DNA of 64,000 bases, from the IMG/VR virus record IMGVR_UViG_3300035034_002228, positions 1 through 64,000 of that record. One strand, given 5' to 3'. The notes under the pieces are model-generated. The model saw nothing but the letters and a program-made list of their open reading frames with translations. It was not told where the DNA came from and made no database searches. Made by a program: the position numbers and the translations under genes. This document shows, one piece after another, positions 9,141 to 17,743 of this stretch. The first letter of the stretch is position 1. Each line of letters opens with the position of its first letter. The DNA is from a virus.

Positions 9141-10070
9141 ATGTCAGTCATTGTCAATAAGTACCCATTGGATCTGACGGGTAAACGTCCGGACAACTAT
9201 ATTCCGGGCGAGCGTCACGATCTGGATGCGGCAGTCACCACGGGTAATTACCGTGTGTTCGTGCCAAACTACGGTGGATTCTACACGCAGGACATGGTTG
9301 TCCGCGATGTGTCGGGTACCCCGTTGCGTAAAGGGGAGGATTACATCGCCACATACCTCTATGAACGACCGACCCTGAGGAGCGGTCTGGAAGTGTGTGG
9401 TGCGGTTGTTATTGTTAACCCCAACGTGTCCACCACAGTGTTCATGGACTACCAAGTGGTGGGGGGCGACTTCGCGGTTTCCACCGACGCCCTGCAGCAA
9501 GTGCTCAACACTTTGGCCGAAGAAGATCGGCCGGTTGAATGGGCCAACATCATTGGAAAACCGAACGAGTACCCCGCCGCTGGACACCTACACGCTCTGT
9601 GGGAACTGTACGGATTCGAACCGGTTGTCACCGAACTGGAACGGATTACCCAAGCGATCATGGCAGGCGATCAAGCCCTGCATGATGAAACCCGTGCGTA
9701 CGCTCTTACGCTGTTTGAAGAAGCCGGTGAAGCGCGGGACGCGCTGGAACGTCGCTTGGTTGACCACATGGAAGACGGGACCAATCCCCACGACGTGACG
9801 AAAGCACAAGTTGGGTTAGGTGACGTTGAGAATTACAAGATGGCCACCGATGTCCAAGCGGCCGCCATGGACGTCAAAACGCGTTACATGTCACCCCATG
9901 CGGTGGGCGTGGCCCTAGCCACACACGCCAATCCGAACGTGAATCACCACGACGGTCGGTACGTGAGAATCAGTACCACCGAAGAGACAAGCTTGCGGGT
10001 AAACAACAATCGACTTCAAGCCTATGTTAATGGCGGTTGGAAAACGATTTGGCCGGCACAGTGGGTGTAA
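9141..10070 (+). CDS. Tail fibre/baseplate structural protein, paralogue of the preceding gene
   Basis: A 309-residue protein with the same N-terminal attachment-like domain as its neighbour (PDNYIPGE, then YxxFVPNYGGFY, EDY and MDYQVVGG). It has a central helical segment and one complete shaft repeat (NPHDVTKAQVGLGDVENY, then RYMSPHAV). The short C-terminus HHDGRYVRIST resembles a fibre tail. GGAGG precedes the ATG and the gap to the upstream gene is 13 bp. The stop codon is inside the loop of a strong terminator hairpin. A shorter companion or adaptor of the larger fibre is a reasonable inference. Confidence 0.75.
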   Translation: MSVIVNKYPLDLTGKRPDNYIPGERHDLDAAVTTGNYRVFVPNYGGFYTQDMVVRDVSGTPLRKGEDYIATYLYERPTLRSGLEVCGAVVIVNPNVSTTVFMDYQVVGGDFAVSTDALQQVLNTLAEEDRPVEWANIIGKPNEYPAAGHLHALWELYGFEPVVTELERITQAIMAGDQALHDETRAYALTLFEEAGEARDALERRLVDHMEDGTNPHDVTKAQVGLGDVENYKMATDVQAAAMDVKTRYMSPHAVGVALATHANPNVNHHDGRYVRISTTEETSLRVNNNRLQAYVNGGWKTIWPAQWV

Positions 10071-10090
10071 ACCCACTGCTGCTTTTTTTT
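10059..10090 (+). terminator. Strong intrinsic terminator overlapping the stop codon
   Basis: An 8-bp perfect stem (10059-10066 with 10071-10078) has a GTAA loop that includes the TAA stop of the preceding gene, and is followed by eight T residues (10083-10090). Confidence 0.92.
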
Positions 10091-10107
10091 ACTTGGTGGC
10101 CTGATCG

Positions 10108-10113
10108 TATAGT
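10108..10113 (+). promoter_or_regulatory. Candidate -10 element TATAGT before the radical SAM operon
   Basis: TATAGT lies 36 bases upstream of the first radical SAM gene, directly after a strong terminator, so a new promoter is required here. The same hexamer occurs before the second radical SAM operon (17711). No convincing -35 box is seen. Confidence 0.4.
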
Positions 10114-10148
10114 AGTGACATTCATTCGATTTTAAACGAGGACGTACC

Positions 10149-11285
10149 ATGCGTGAATTGATGGTCTACCTGAAAACTACCGAAACCTGTCAGTTAAACT
10201 GTCAGCACTGTTTCACCAGTGGTACTAACGGTAAGAAAGGATGGTTTGATCCCGAAGCCACCGTTGACTTCTTTAAACGATTGAAGCAGCAGTTTCCAAC
10301 GTATCGTTCCGCCAACATCTCGTTCCATGGGGGCGAGCCGATGCTCTGTCCCTTGGAGAAAATGGAATACGTGTTCGACGAGCTTGACGGTTTGTGGGAC
10401 AACTTGAGTTGGGGGATTCAAACCAACCTTACCTACAAGCTGACCGACGAACGTTTGGCGTTCCTCAAGAAAGTTTCCGGCACGTCCATCGGCACGTCAT
10501 GGGACTACAGCATCCGGTGGCAAGGCAACCGGAATCAAGAAGCTCTGTGGGAAGAAAACGTCCGTCGCCTGGTGGCAGAAGGCATCGACGTTACGGTCAT
10601 GATTTGCGTATCCAAAGACTTGATGGAAGTGGAACCCATTGACGTCATCAACAAGATGATTGATTTAGGGGTAAACTTCATCAACTTCGAACGGATCACT
10701 GAAAACGGAAACGCCCGTGAGAACACCGGTATTTTCCCCACCAACTTGGAACTCGATGCGTGGTTCCTTAAAATGTGGGAACAAACACTGGAACATAAAG
10801 CGTACGAACGAATTCTGAATATGTTCGTTGAGAGTCTACTGACCAGTACCGTCTTTAATACGTTCTCTGGATGCCGCAGTCGTGAGTGCGAGCAGAAGAT
10901 CCTCACGTTGAACGCGGACGGGACCATCGGTGGTTGTCCCAATGGCGCCCCGGAAACAACCTTCGGACGTCTGGATCAAACCATAAACGAAATCGTATTT
11001 TCCGAAGGTCGTGGTTGTAACATCGCCAATGAAAGTACCTTGAACGAGGTGTGTTACACGTGTGATGTGTTTGATGTGTGTAACGGCGACTGTCACCAAC
11101 TTAACTGGCATGGGGATATCTGTGCTTCACCCAAATCCATGATGCGGGCAATGAAAAACACCAGCCAGGAGCAACTGCGGGAAGTACTTAATGGATTCAT
11201 GGGCGACGAAGGCATTCGGTACGAGAAAGAACCGTCGGCACTGACCATCGACCCAAACACCATCCCGATTGTGGAGGTTACCTGA
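10149..11285 (+). CDS. Radical SAM/SPASM-type peptide or protein maturase (rSAM 1)
   Basis: Radical SAM enzymes use a 4Fe-4S cluster to cleave S-adenosylmethionine and start radical chemistry. The CxxxCxxC motif is at Cys14, Cys18 and Cys21, followed by the SAM-binding HGGEPML. The C-terminal third carries many Cys residues (SGCRSREC, GGCPNGA, CYTCDVFDVCNGDCH, DICASP) in the arrangement of a SPASM domain, which binds extra clusters and is typical of enzymes acting on peptides. At 378 residues the length is normal for the class. It begins one base after the promoter-led leader (ATG 10149) and ends 1 bp before the likely substrate gene, with which it must be translated together. The exact reaction cannot be told from sequence. 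Confidence 0.9.
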   Translation: MRELMVYLKTTETCQLNCQHCFTSGTNGKKGWFDPEATVDFFKRLKQQFPTYRSANISFHGGEPMLCPLEKMEYVFDELDGLWDNLSWGIQTNLTYKLTDERLAFLKKVSGTSIGTSWDYSIRWQGNRNQEALWEENVRRLVAEGIDVTVMICVSKDLMEVEPIDVINKMIDLGVNFINFERITENGNARENTGIFPTNLELDAWFLKMWEQTLEHKAYERILNMFVESLLTSTVFNTFSGCRSRECEQKILTLNADGTIGGCPNGAPETTFGRLDQTINEIVFSEGRGCNIANESTLNEVCYTCDVFDVCNGDCHQLNWHGDICASPKSMMRAMKNTSQEQLREVLNGFMGDEGIRYEKEPSALTIDPNTIPIVEVT

Positions 11286-11286
11286 C

Positions 11287-11829
11287 ATGGCGGATTTAAA
11301 ACGAAGTGATTTTCACGCAGCCGTAAATTCTAATATTAACCAGTATGCCAAGGATCAGGCTCGATGGTGGAAGGGTAACGGCAGAAGCGGAAGTTATATG
11401 AACAACGGACCCCTGGTGTATTTGTCCCATTTCGATCGTGGGACTTCGGCAGCGACCGGGGATGCCGATGCCAGTAACGTGGTGGCTGTTATTAAAGCCG
11501 AAGCCGAACGTTGTACCTCCATGCGGAAAGTGTATACAGCCCGTTATTATTCGGGAAGTTATTACGGAAATGGGGACCGGCGTAAAGTCCGGGGCATTGC
11601 GGCCTTGAACTCCAACTACAGCCAGTCCATTTACAGTTTGAAAACGGCAGGTGGGCACCCCAACTACGTGTCCACAAATAACAACGCCGATTGGTCGAAT
11701 TTGAGTGACCTAATCCAATCCGTTCAAGACGATCTGTACGACAAAATCCACAAAAGCGGTGTTGTGGATTTGTCGGTTTGTCATTCAAAGTGTCATGGTA
11801 ACTGCCATTCCTCAAGGAATAGACGATGA
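11287..11829 (+). CDS. Candidate radical SAM substrate with C-terminal CHxx repeats
   Basis: A 180-residue protein: a polar N-terminal part rich in Ser, Asn, Gly and Tyr, then a helical segment and the C-terminal sequence CHSKCHGNCHSSRNRR. The three CH pairs (Cys165-His166, Cys169-His170, Cys173-His174) are spaced exactly four residues apart and followed by an Arg-rich end. It starts at ATG 11287, nine bases after GGAGG, which itself sits inside the end of the rSAM 1 gene. Tight coupling to a SPASM-type maturase and a short repeated Cys/His tail are what RiPP-type precursors look like, although 180 residues is long for one. It could instead be a metal-binding partner protein. The substrate role is inference. 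Confidence 0.7.
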   Translation: MADLKRSDFHAAVNSNINQYAKDQARWWKGNGRSGSYMNNGPLVYLSHFDRGTSAATGDADASNVVAVIKAEAERCTSMRKVYTARYYSGSYYGNGDRRKVRGIAALNSNYSQSIYSLKTAGGHPNYVSTNNNADWSNLSDLIQSVQDDLYDKIHKSGVVDLSVCHSKCHGNCHSSRNRR

Positions 11830-12896
11830 TACGATTACTGAAAAATCTGACGCTGGATTACAGCTTTTCAAGTCCCAGTGGAATGGCTGACCCTAAGGAC
11901 CTCGTGTATATCAATTACCTGGGGTCTAAAACGTTCTCTGCCGACTCAGAACCTTTAATGAAATACCCCAAGTTAGACGTTCTGTTGGATGCGCCGGGCG
12001 GGCTCAATGATTTTTTAGAAACGGTAGTCCTCAGTGGTCGCTCCGTTACTGCGTTTGTGGACGAGATCGATTTAAATCGTTTCTACGTGCATTTCCTCAG
12101 AGGGGTGTTTCCAAACATCACACTTGAGAACACACATCGTTTATTGCGACTCACGGTAGTGGATCAGAAACACAGCCAAACAAACCGGTCGACAAAAGTG
12201 GCGGTAAATCGGGAGGGCAAGCTTGGTCTTACCTTACCGACCCCAATGCAGACTCGAATTTGGTTTGAAGGAGCAGCCAAACAGAACGAGTTCTCAGACA
12301 CGGTGAAAGAAAACGTCTCCATTGAATATTTGATGTTAAATGCATTGGCCGTCAACTACGATCCACACGACCCATTCGTGGTGTATTTCCGTGAGCGACT
12401 GGATGACCTGTTATGGGACATGCTGACGGCGGATTACACAAAACGACGTCGGAAGTTACTGTTGGGTATCTTTAAGTTAAAAGAAAACTTAGATATCGAC
12501 ATCGACCCGTTTGCCGACGACCTGGAGTCTCAAATCGCAGAGCTGGACGCAAAGCTCGGGCTGGACGGTTCTATTAACGAGAAGACAGCCGCCAATGCAC
12601 AACGAATTCACAACACGATCGTGTCGATCAACAAAAAGAACGGCATTGTTGAGGATTTTAAAGAGCTTATTGCACGCTTCTTTTTAAACGACCATGGCAT
12701 CACGCATGACGAGTTTGTTGAACTGATCAAAACCGACCGGCGTCAACCATGGAGTGCTTTATTCGGGCGCAATAAAATGCTGCGTGGTACTGGTTCGCTA
12801 ATATTCAGTTATCTACACAGTGCTACAGCTGATAAACTCTCTGACATGCGTCTGACAAACACAGAGGAAAGTGATCATGCTTCACTTAATAGATGA
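11826..12896 (+). CDS. Unknown protein, tandem paralogue 1 of 3
   Basis: A 356-residue protein that I cannot assign. It overlaps the stop of the upstream candidate substrate by ATGA and the start of the next paralogue by 20 bases, so translation is coupled. Shared features with the next two genes are an N-terminal LLxxLxxDYSF, a VxxFLRxVFPxI-type helix before HRLLRL, a conserved central SIEYLMLNALAVNYDPHDPF, and a C-terminal WSALFGRNKM then YL. There is no signal peptide, membrane segment or metal motif. Its position between a radical SAM enzyme and its probable substrate on one side and further radical SAM genes on the other suggests a role in the same pathway, for example as scaffold or substrate. 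Confidence 0.75.
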   Translation: MIRLLKNLTLDYSFSSPSGMADPKDLVYINYLGSKTFSADSEPLMKYPKLDVLLDAPGGLNDFLETVVLSGRSVTAFVDEIDLNRFYVHFLRGVFPNITLENTHRLLRLTVVDQKHSQTNRSTKVAVNREGKLGLTLPTPMQTRIWFEGAAKQNEFSDTVKENVSIEYLMLNALAVNYDPHDPFVVYFRERLDDLLWDMLTADYTKRRRKLLLGIFKLKENLDIDIDPFADDLESQIAELDAKLGLDGSINEKTAANAQRIHNTIVSINKKNGIVEDFKELIARFFLNDHGITHDEFVELIKTDRRQPWSALFGRNKMLRGTGSLIFSYLHSATADKLSDMRLTNTEESDHASLNR

Positions 12897-13917
12897 CATC
12901 CGAGCGGACTTTTCATTCACGTCCATCGGACTCAAAAAACCAACCGATACGTTCGTTTATTTAGACGATCGAACGCACACCTCAGGGGATCACCATTTTG
13001 AGGGTGTGATGGAGTTTGATGGGTTGAAAGACGCAATGGATCAATTTGGGGATTTACCTACCTTGATTGAGACAGTGTTGTTGCTGGAAGGGGACGTCTG
13101 GTTAATGCTAGACCCTGACGACATGTACCAGCTGGTTGTAACACACTACCGTTCGATCTACCCGGAGTTGCCAATCGATGTGGTTCATGCGGTTCTGAGG
13201 ACGTTTTACATCCACCACCGTTTTGTGCGTGTTAAAGGGTTTGCTTACGACCATTACTCAGAGCAACTCCCCCTGCCGACCTGGGAAGACACGGAACGGC
13301 TCTACGCGAACTCCAGACATGGGAATGGGTACAGCAACGAACTCAAGAAACATTTGAGCTATGAGGTCTTGCTGGCACACGCCCTGAGTGTGGACTTCGA
13401 CAACGACGACCCGTTCGTCACTCAGTTCGCCAAAAACATCGAACGGATGTTGTGGATTTCCTGTGCCCGCGATTTTGTGAAACGGCGGATGACTGCATTC
13501 GACAACGGCTTTCAACTTAAACAGACGTTGGATCTCCCGCTCAATTTTGACCGTAACGACATTGAACGTCAGTTAGAGGTTCCGGTGGTGAAACGGTTCT
13601 TCAACCCCGACGTCACCTACAAAGATGTTGAGGCGATCAAAGCCGATTACGACTACGTCAGAAAAATGATAGCGAAGGTGGACGCACTGGTGGGTTACGG
13701 TGACGCGTACAACCCATCGCTTTTTGATTTCCTAGACCCAGGTCGTTCCTTTACCGGGTCGGTGGTAAAAGGGTTGGTTGAACTCGATCAGGAATCGTTG
13801 TGGTCCTTTATGTTTGGCCGGGAAAAACTGACCAAAGACACAAACGGGGTGTTTGTTAACTACCTTTACACTTTGGATCGAGAACAACTGACCCACTTTA
13901 CATTGAATGGTGCGTAA
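12877..13917 (+). CDS. Unknown protein, tandem paralogue 2 of 3
   Basis: A 346-residue paralogue of its neighbours: MLHLIDDIRADFSF at the start, HYRSIYPELPIDVVHAVLR, LSYEVLLAHALSVDFDNDDP in the middle, and WSFMFGREKL followed by NYLY at the end. GTG 12871 and ATG 12877 are both possible; GAGG nine bases upstream favours the ATG. It overlaps the previous gene by 20 bases and is followed by the third copy after two bases. The copies have diverged widely, so the duplication is old and each copy is probably kept for its own purpose. No function is recognisable. Confidence 0.75.
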   Translation: MLHLIDDIRADFSFTSIGLKKPTDTFVYLDDRTHTSGDHHFEGVMEFDGLKDAMDQFGDLPTLIETVLLLEGDVWLMLDPDDMYQLVVTHYRSIYPELPIDVVHAVLRTFYIHHRFVRVKGFAYDHYSEQLPLPTWEDTERLYANSRHGNGYSNELKKHLSYEVLLAHALSVDFDNDDPFVTQFAKNIERMLWISCARDFVKRRMTAFDNGFQLKQTLDLPLNFDRNDIERQLEVPVVKRFFNPDVTYKDVEAIKADYDYVRKMIAKVDALVGYGDAYNPSLFDFLDPGRSFTGSVVKGLVELDQESLWSFMFGREKLTKDTNGVFVNYLYTLDREQLTHFTLNGA

Positions 13918-13919
13918 AC

Positions 13920-14954
13920 ATGTTGCATTTGCTGGACAAGGTCTACGTTGATTACGACTTTACTGGAAACATTGGTCGCAACAACCTAATCTACGTAGGT
14001 CCCATGGGTATGTTGAAACACACCCACGGTCCGAAACCGCTTTATCAGTTTCCTTCATTGAATACCATCGTTCGGGAATTTGGTGATATACCAACGTTTA
14101 TCGAATGTTTGACACCCCTCGGACAGAAGACCATTATTTTAATGGACGAAGGTTCGATGAACCAATTGCTGGTAACGTGGCTTCGTTCGGTCTTCCCTAA
14201 GATAACCGCCAAAATGGTGCACCGTTTTTTAAAGTTAAACGCAGTGAACCATAAGTACGAACACGGAAGTCGCACCAGTACCAAAGGTTCTCGGAAAGAC
14301 GGGTTTCGAAACCTCACGATTCCCACGTTGGACGATGTTGAGGGAATGTGGAACGATCTGAAAGCGGTTCCCTTGTCCATGGAGCTCAAAGAACGGGTGA
14401 GTTTTGAGTACTTACTGGCACACGTGCTTCTGATGGACTTCCACCCGACCGATCGGTTTGTGAAAGCATTCGTTCAGCGCATGGAGACCATCCTTTGGAA
14501 GTCGGTCGCTTGGGATTTTGTTGGTGTTCGGCGGGACTTACTGTACGGCATGTATAATCTGAAAGAGAACTTTGGTTTGGGTGTGGACTTAGAACAAGAC
14601 GACATCGATGACCAAATTGAAGCCCTTGAGGACACGGTGTTGTTTAACCCAGACAACCATCCTGGGAATGTGGAGTTCATCAAAGACAACCATGCGGCCA
14701 TCCGTGAAATGGTCGAAAAGGTCCATGCAATGAATGGCACGACTGACCCTTTCTTGAATCAGTTGTTGCGGATTTTGCCCAACGGGGTGTTCACTGAAGT
14801 TAAAGCCAAAGAACTGATCGACGAAGACCGGCGGGCGCATTGCAGTCAGATCTTTGGTCGAACGGAGTTTCGGGACAACATGAACAATAACTTCATTGGG
14901 TATCTGTACCGTGCCTCCTGGTCCGAACTCGAAAAAATGAATCTTAACGAATGA
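13920..14954 (+). CDS. Unknown protein, tandem paralogue 3 of 3
   Basis: A 344-residue third copy: MLHLLDKVYVDYDF at the N-terminus, WLRSVFPKITAKMVHRFLK, the conserved VSFEYLLAHVLLMDFHPTD block, and CSQIFGRTEF then FIGYLY at the end. It begins two bases after the stop of copy 2, so it is certainly in the same operon. Like the others it is soluble and largely alpha-helical by composition, with a basic middle region (SRTSTKGSRK). I cannot assign a function. Confidence 0.75.
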   Translation: MLHLLDKVYVDYDFTGNIGRNNLIYVGPMGMLKHTHGPKPLYQFPSLNTIVREFGDIPTFIECLTPLGQKTIILMDEGSMNQLLVTWLRSVFPKITAKMVHRFLKLNAVNHKYEHGSRTSTKGSRKDGFRNLTIPTLDDVEGMWNDLKAVPLSMELKERVSFEYLLAHVLLMDFHPTDRFVKAFVQRMETILWKSVAWDFVGVRRDLLYGMYNLKENFGLGVDLEQDDIDDQIEALEDTVLFNPDNHPGNVEFIKDNHAAIREMVEKVHAMNGTTDPFLNQLLRILPNGVFTEVKAKELIDEDRRAHCSQIFGRTEFRDNMNNNFIGYLYRASWSELEKMNLNE

Positions 14955-14963
14955 GGTAATCAC

Positions 14964-15656
14964 ATGATCACAGTACCCCTGCCCATGAAAGAACTGCACG
15001 AGGTCATCAGTGACAACAGCAAAGTCTATGATGTCGATTACAGCAACTCCAAGATCAAAGGGAAGCCGTTCGTTTTCTATCTGGCCAACCTGAACGTGAA
15101 GACACGGATTAATGTCGAGACACTGACCAAAGAAGAACTCAAAGAGCTTCTGGTGATATACATGACGATCAACACACCGTTCAAGTGTGAAGAACTCAAC
15201 GTCTTGGTCATGTTGACGTTACTGCACTTCATGGAGGGCGATACGTCGGGAATAACCACTTTTGATTTACCCGACGGGTTCTTGGACGAATTCGTTGAGG
15301 AGAACCAAGATCTCATGGCTCGGTATTTCCTCTTTTGTTCTTCAATGATCAAATACTGCGACTACATTCGAAGTATCTCGGATGACAAAGAGCCCGACCT
15401 TCGCGGTTACGATGGGACCATTGACGACCCGAAATACATTGGGGTGAATGTGGTGTGGCTTTTTGAGATCCCTTCGTTCTTCGAGCTGTTCTTTTCGGCG
15501 CGGGACCCTCAGGACTACCCACAAGTGTACTTCCCGGTTCAGTTTGAAGAGTACATGTTCAATGGTAAGAACTTGTTTTACTTCTTCGTGGGTGATAAAG
15601 AAAACCCCAACTGGTTGCTTCTGAACAAAACCGCACTGGAGAAATTACATGACTGA
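14964..15656 (+). CDS. Unknown acidic protein in the radical SAM operon
   Basis: A 230-residue acidic, aromatic-rich protein with no recognisable family. It has a helical middle part (LTKEELKELLVIYMTINTPF) and a Phe/Tyr-rich end (FFELFFSARDPQDY, NGKNLFYFFVGD). GAGG precedes the ATG at 14964. It overlaps the next radical SAM gene by eight bases, which suggests the two products are made in similar amounts and may act together, for example as substrate or partner protein. There is no Cys-rich tail and no membrane segment. Confidence 0.7.
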   Translation: MITVPLPMKELHEVISDNSKVYDVDYSNSKIKGKPFVFYLANLNVKTRINVETLTKEELKELLVIYMTINTPFKCEELNVLVMLTLLHFMEGDTSGITTFDLPDGFLDEFVEENQDLMARYFLFCSSMIKYCDYIRSISDDKEPDLRGYDGTIDDPKYIGVNVVWLFEIPSFFELFFSARDPQDYPQVYFPVQFEEYMFNGKNLFYFFVGDKENPNWLLLNKTALEKLHD

Positions 15657-16653
15657 GAACATGGAAAATCTGATCCCACTGGTGGAGCTAGTGGAAGCGA
15701 AGCGGGGACCGAATAAAGAATTTTTTATCAACTTCTTTGAACGGTGCAACTTGCAATGTGGTTTTTGTTGGCAGGACCATGACGACTGGACAGGGGTTGA
15801 CCAAATCGTTGAAAAAGCCGAGTTGGTGATCAATAACACAAATGACCACGACTTCTACAGTGTGAATGTCATGGGTGGGGAGTTGTTCATGGACGAACTC
15901 CCCGATAGTGTGTTTGACGATTACTTAGAATTCTGCCGTCGGGTTGTGGTGTCGGTGAAACACTGCGAGATAAACTTTGTCACAAACCTGGTGTTCGAGA
16001 AAACCGAACGTGTTGTTCGGTTTGTGAAAACGTTGGAAGAAGCACTGATACCTTTTACGTTTTGCACGTCGTACGATGTGTCGGGCCGTTTTAACACAAA
16101 AACGTTTGCCACGTTTGAACGAAACCTCGCGGTTTTCAAACCATGGCTTTCCAACATCTCAGTGGTGTTGACGCGCCCCAACATCGAACGGTTCATGCGT
16201 CGTCCCGATGTGGCGCTGGATCGCCTGTACAAGGAATACCCGATTTTCTTTGATTACTATTCCCCCGAAGACAACGTCGAGGTACTTCAACCAACGGATG
16301 TGGAGCTGGTCGACTTTTACCTATGGTTAAACGAAAACTACCCGGAGAGTCAACCGATCAAAGCCTTTCGGGAGAACCAGCACAACCCAGCAACGTGTCG
16401 GAGTTCGTTCATCATCCTACCAACCGGGATGACCGGCTCGTGTAGAGTGTTGGCGGACCGCGACCAGTTTAAATCGGACCCAACTGTTGTGGATAACATC
16501 CATGAGTCGGAAGCACGGTTCATTCAGGAACGGGAGTGTTTGAGTTGTGAGTTCTACCAGAAATGCGGGTTGGGATGCTTTCTTCACAGCGACCATGTGA
16601 ACATCACCAATAAACACTGCGAGTTCAAACGACTATATGGAGAACTCGCGTGA
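15649..16653 (+). CDS. Radical SAM protein with Cys-rich C-terminus (rSAM 2)
   Basis: A 334-residue radical SAM enzyme. The cluster motif CNLQCGFC is at Cys33, Cys37 and Cys40 and is followed by the SAM-contacting VMGGELF. The end of the protein has a SPASM-like set of cysteines (TCRSSFIILPTGMTGSCR, ECLSCEFYQKCGLGCF, then HC), consistent with an auxiliary cluster. It overlaps its upstream neighbour by eight bases and the next radical SAM gene by GTGA. Two radical SAM genes translated in tandem suggest sequential steps or a heteromeric pair. Substrate unknown. Confidence 0.88.
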   Translation: MTENMENLIPLVELVEAKRGPNKEFFINFFERCNLQCGFCWQDHDDWTGVDQIVEKAELVINNTNDHDFYSVNVMGGELFMDELPDSVFDDYLEFCRRVVVSVKHCEINFVTNLVFEKTERVVRFVKTLEEALIPFTFCTSYDVSGRFNTKTFATFERNLAVFKPWLSNISVVLTRPNIERFMRRPDVALDRLYKEYPIFFDYYSPEDNVEVLQPTDVELVDFYLWLNENYPESQPIKAFRENQHNPATCRSSFIILPTGMTGSCRVLADRDQFKSDPTVVDNIHESEARFIQERECLSCEFYQKCGLGCFLHSDHVNITNKHCEFKRLYGELA

Positions 16654-17633
16654 GCATTGAAAAATTCAATTCATTTGAGTTGCAGTTAGAAATACTGGCT
16701 GGGTGCGCGTTTAACTGCGTCGGGTGTCACGTCGATCGGGAGTCCCCAAACAAAGCGACCGATAAGATGTATCGGGTAGCCTACGAGTTCTTAGAACAAG
16801 TCGACCCCTACGCTGTTGTGATAGGGAGTACCGACATCTTCACCGCCACCAATACCCTGGAAGTCTTAAACGACATCCGGTTGACCGAACTGATAAAACG
16901 GTTTGACCGACTGGTGGTTAACTCCACCATGGTGAAGCCGAACACGGCTGTACTGGACGCCATTACACGCTTGGGTATGAAGGAAGTTCAAGTGAACATC
17001 GTGATTCCCGAATCGAAGAACTTAAACGAGCGGTACAACACTGTGGTGTCCGAAAAGGTCCGGGAAGTAAAGGAGCGCTTTCCAGATTTGATCCTACATC
17101 CGCAATTGAACCTGAGCGGTTCATTGACCGTTGACAACTACGAAGAGTTGAACGATTTCTACATACGTCACTACGGACAAGGTGTGGATTTCAATCTGTC
17201 GTTTGCTCGCACCAGTTCGGACCCGAATAAGTATCGGGCGGCGTTTGATTGGCTGAAAAAGGTTACGGCAACCACCAGTGCCACCGTTGATGGATGTATG
17301 GATGGCCAACACGTGGATGTGGTCAGTCCCCACGACAAGCTGGAACGGGTGATCATTTTCTACGAAAACGAATTCTACGCCATCCCCATCGTTTACGAAG
17401 ATCTTATTCAAATTCGCGAACGTTATCGGATATCTGGACTCGATGAATACCGTAAGAAATACGATACGGTGGTTTTAGAGCAGTATGCCTACACGGTAAA
17501 AACCGATGAGTGCGGTGAGTGTCCATTTCTACCGACATGTCTTGACCATCGTGTTTTGGCGGTTATGGAAGATTACGACATCACCAGCTGTATACTCCCC
17601 AAGGAAACCATTGCCAGAGTCAACCAGTGGTGA
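16650..17633 (+). CDS. Radical SAM protein, divergent (rSAM 3)
   Basis: A 327-residue protein starting at GTG 16650, overlapping the previous stop. The cluster motif CAFNCVGC is at Cys19, Cys23 and Cys26, but the usual GGE motif is missing: the equivalent place reads VIGSTDIF. The C-terminus has CGECPFLPTC and a final CILP, enough for one auxiliary cluster. It may therefore be an unusual or regulatory partner of rSAM 2 rather than a standard maturase. It is the last gene of the first radical SAM operon; a terminator follows 9 bp after the stop. Confidence 0.82.
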   Translation: MSIEKFNSFELQLEILAGCAFNCVGCHVDRESPNKATDKMYRVAYEFLEQVDPYAVVIGSTDIFTATNTLEVLNDIRLTELIKRFDRLVVNSTMVKPNTAVLDAITRLGMKEVQVNIVIPESKNLNERYNTVVSEKVREVKERFPDLILHPQLNLSGSLTVDNYEELNDFYIRHYGQGVDFNLSFARTSSDPNKYRAAFDWLKKVTATTSATVDGCMDGQHVDVVSPHDKLERVIIFYENEFYAIPIVYEDLIQIRERYRISGLDEYRKKYDTVVLEQYAYTVKTDECGECPFLPTCLDHRVLAVMEDYDITSCILPKETIARVNQW

Positions 17634-17641
17634 CGGAATAA

Positions 17642-17676
17642 AACACCCACGGTGCAAGTCCGTGGGTGTTATGTCG
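17642..17676 (+). terminator. Terminator ending the first radical SAM operon
   Basis: An 11-bp perfect stem (17642-17652 with 17660-17670) has a seven-base loop. The downstream side reads TTATGTCGAC, the conserved terminator tail seen across the window; the upstream side does not carry it. Confidence 0.85.
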
Positions 17677-17710
17677 ACTTCTATTTGTTTTCAACGCATG
17701 CGGCCAACTA

Positions 17711-17716
17711 TATAGT
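17711..17716 (+). promoter_or_regulatory. Candidate -10 element TATAGT before the second radical SAM operon
   Basis: TATAGT lies 28 bases upstream of ATG 17744, just after a terminator. It is identical to the element before the first radical SAM operon. No clear -35 box is seen. Confidence 0.4.
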
Positions 17717-17743
17717 CTTTTATTCACAGGTCGGAGACCCGTA

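Noticed and set aside
11773-11826. CHGNCH in the small protein read as a haem c site.
   Set aside because: The haem motif is CxxCH with two residues between cysteines; here there are three, and there is no export signal.
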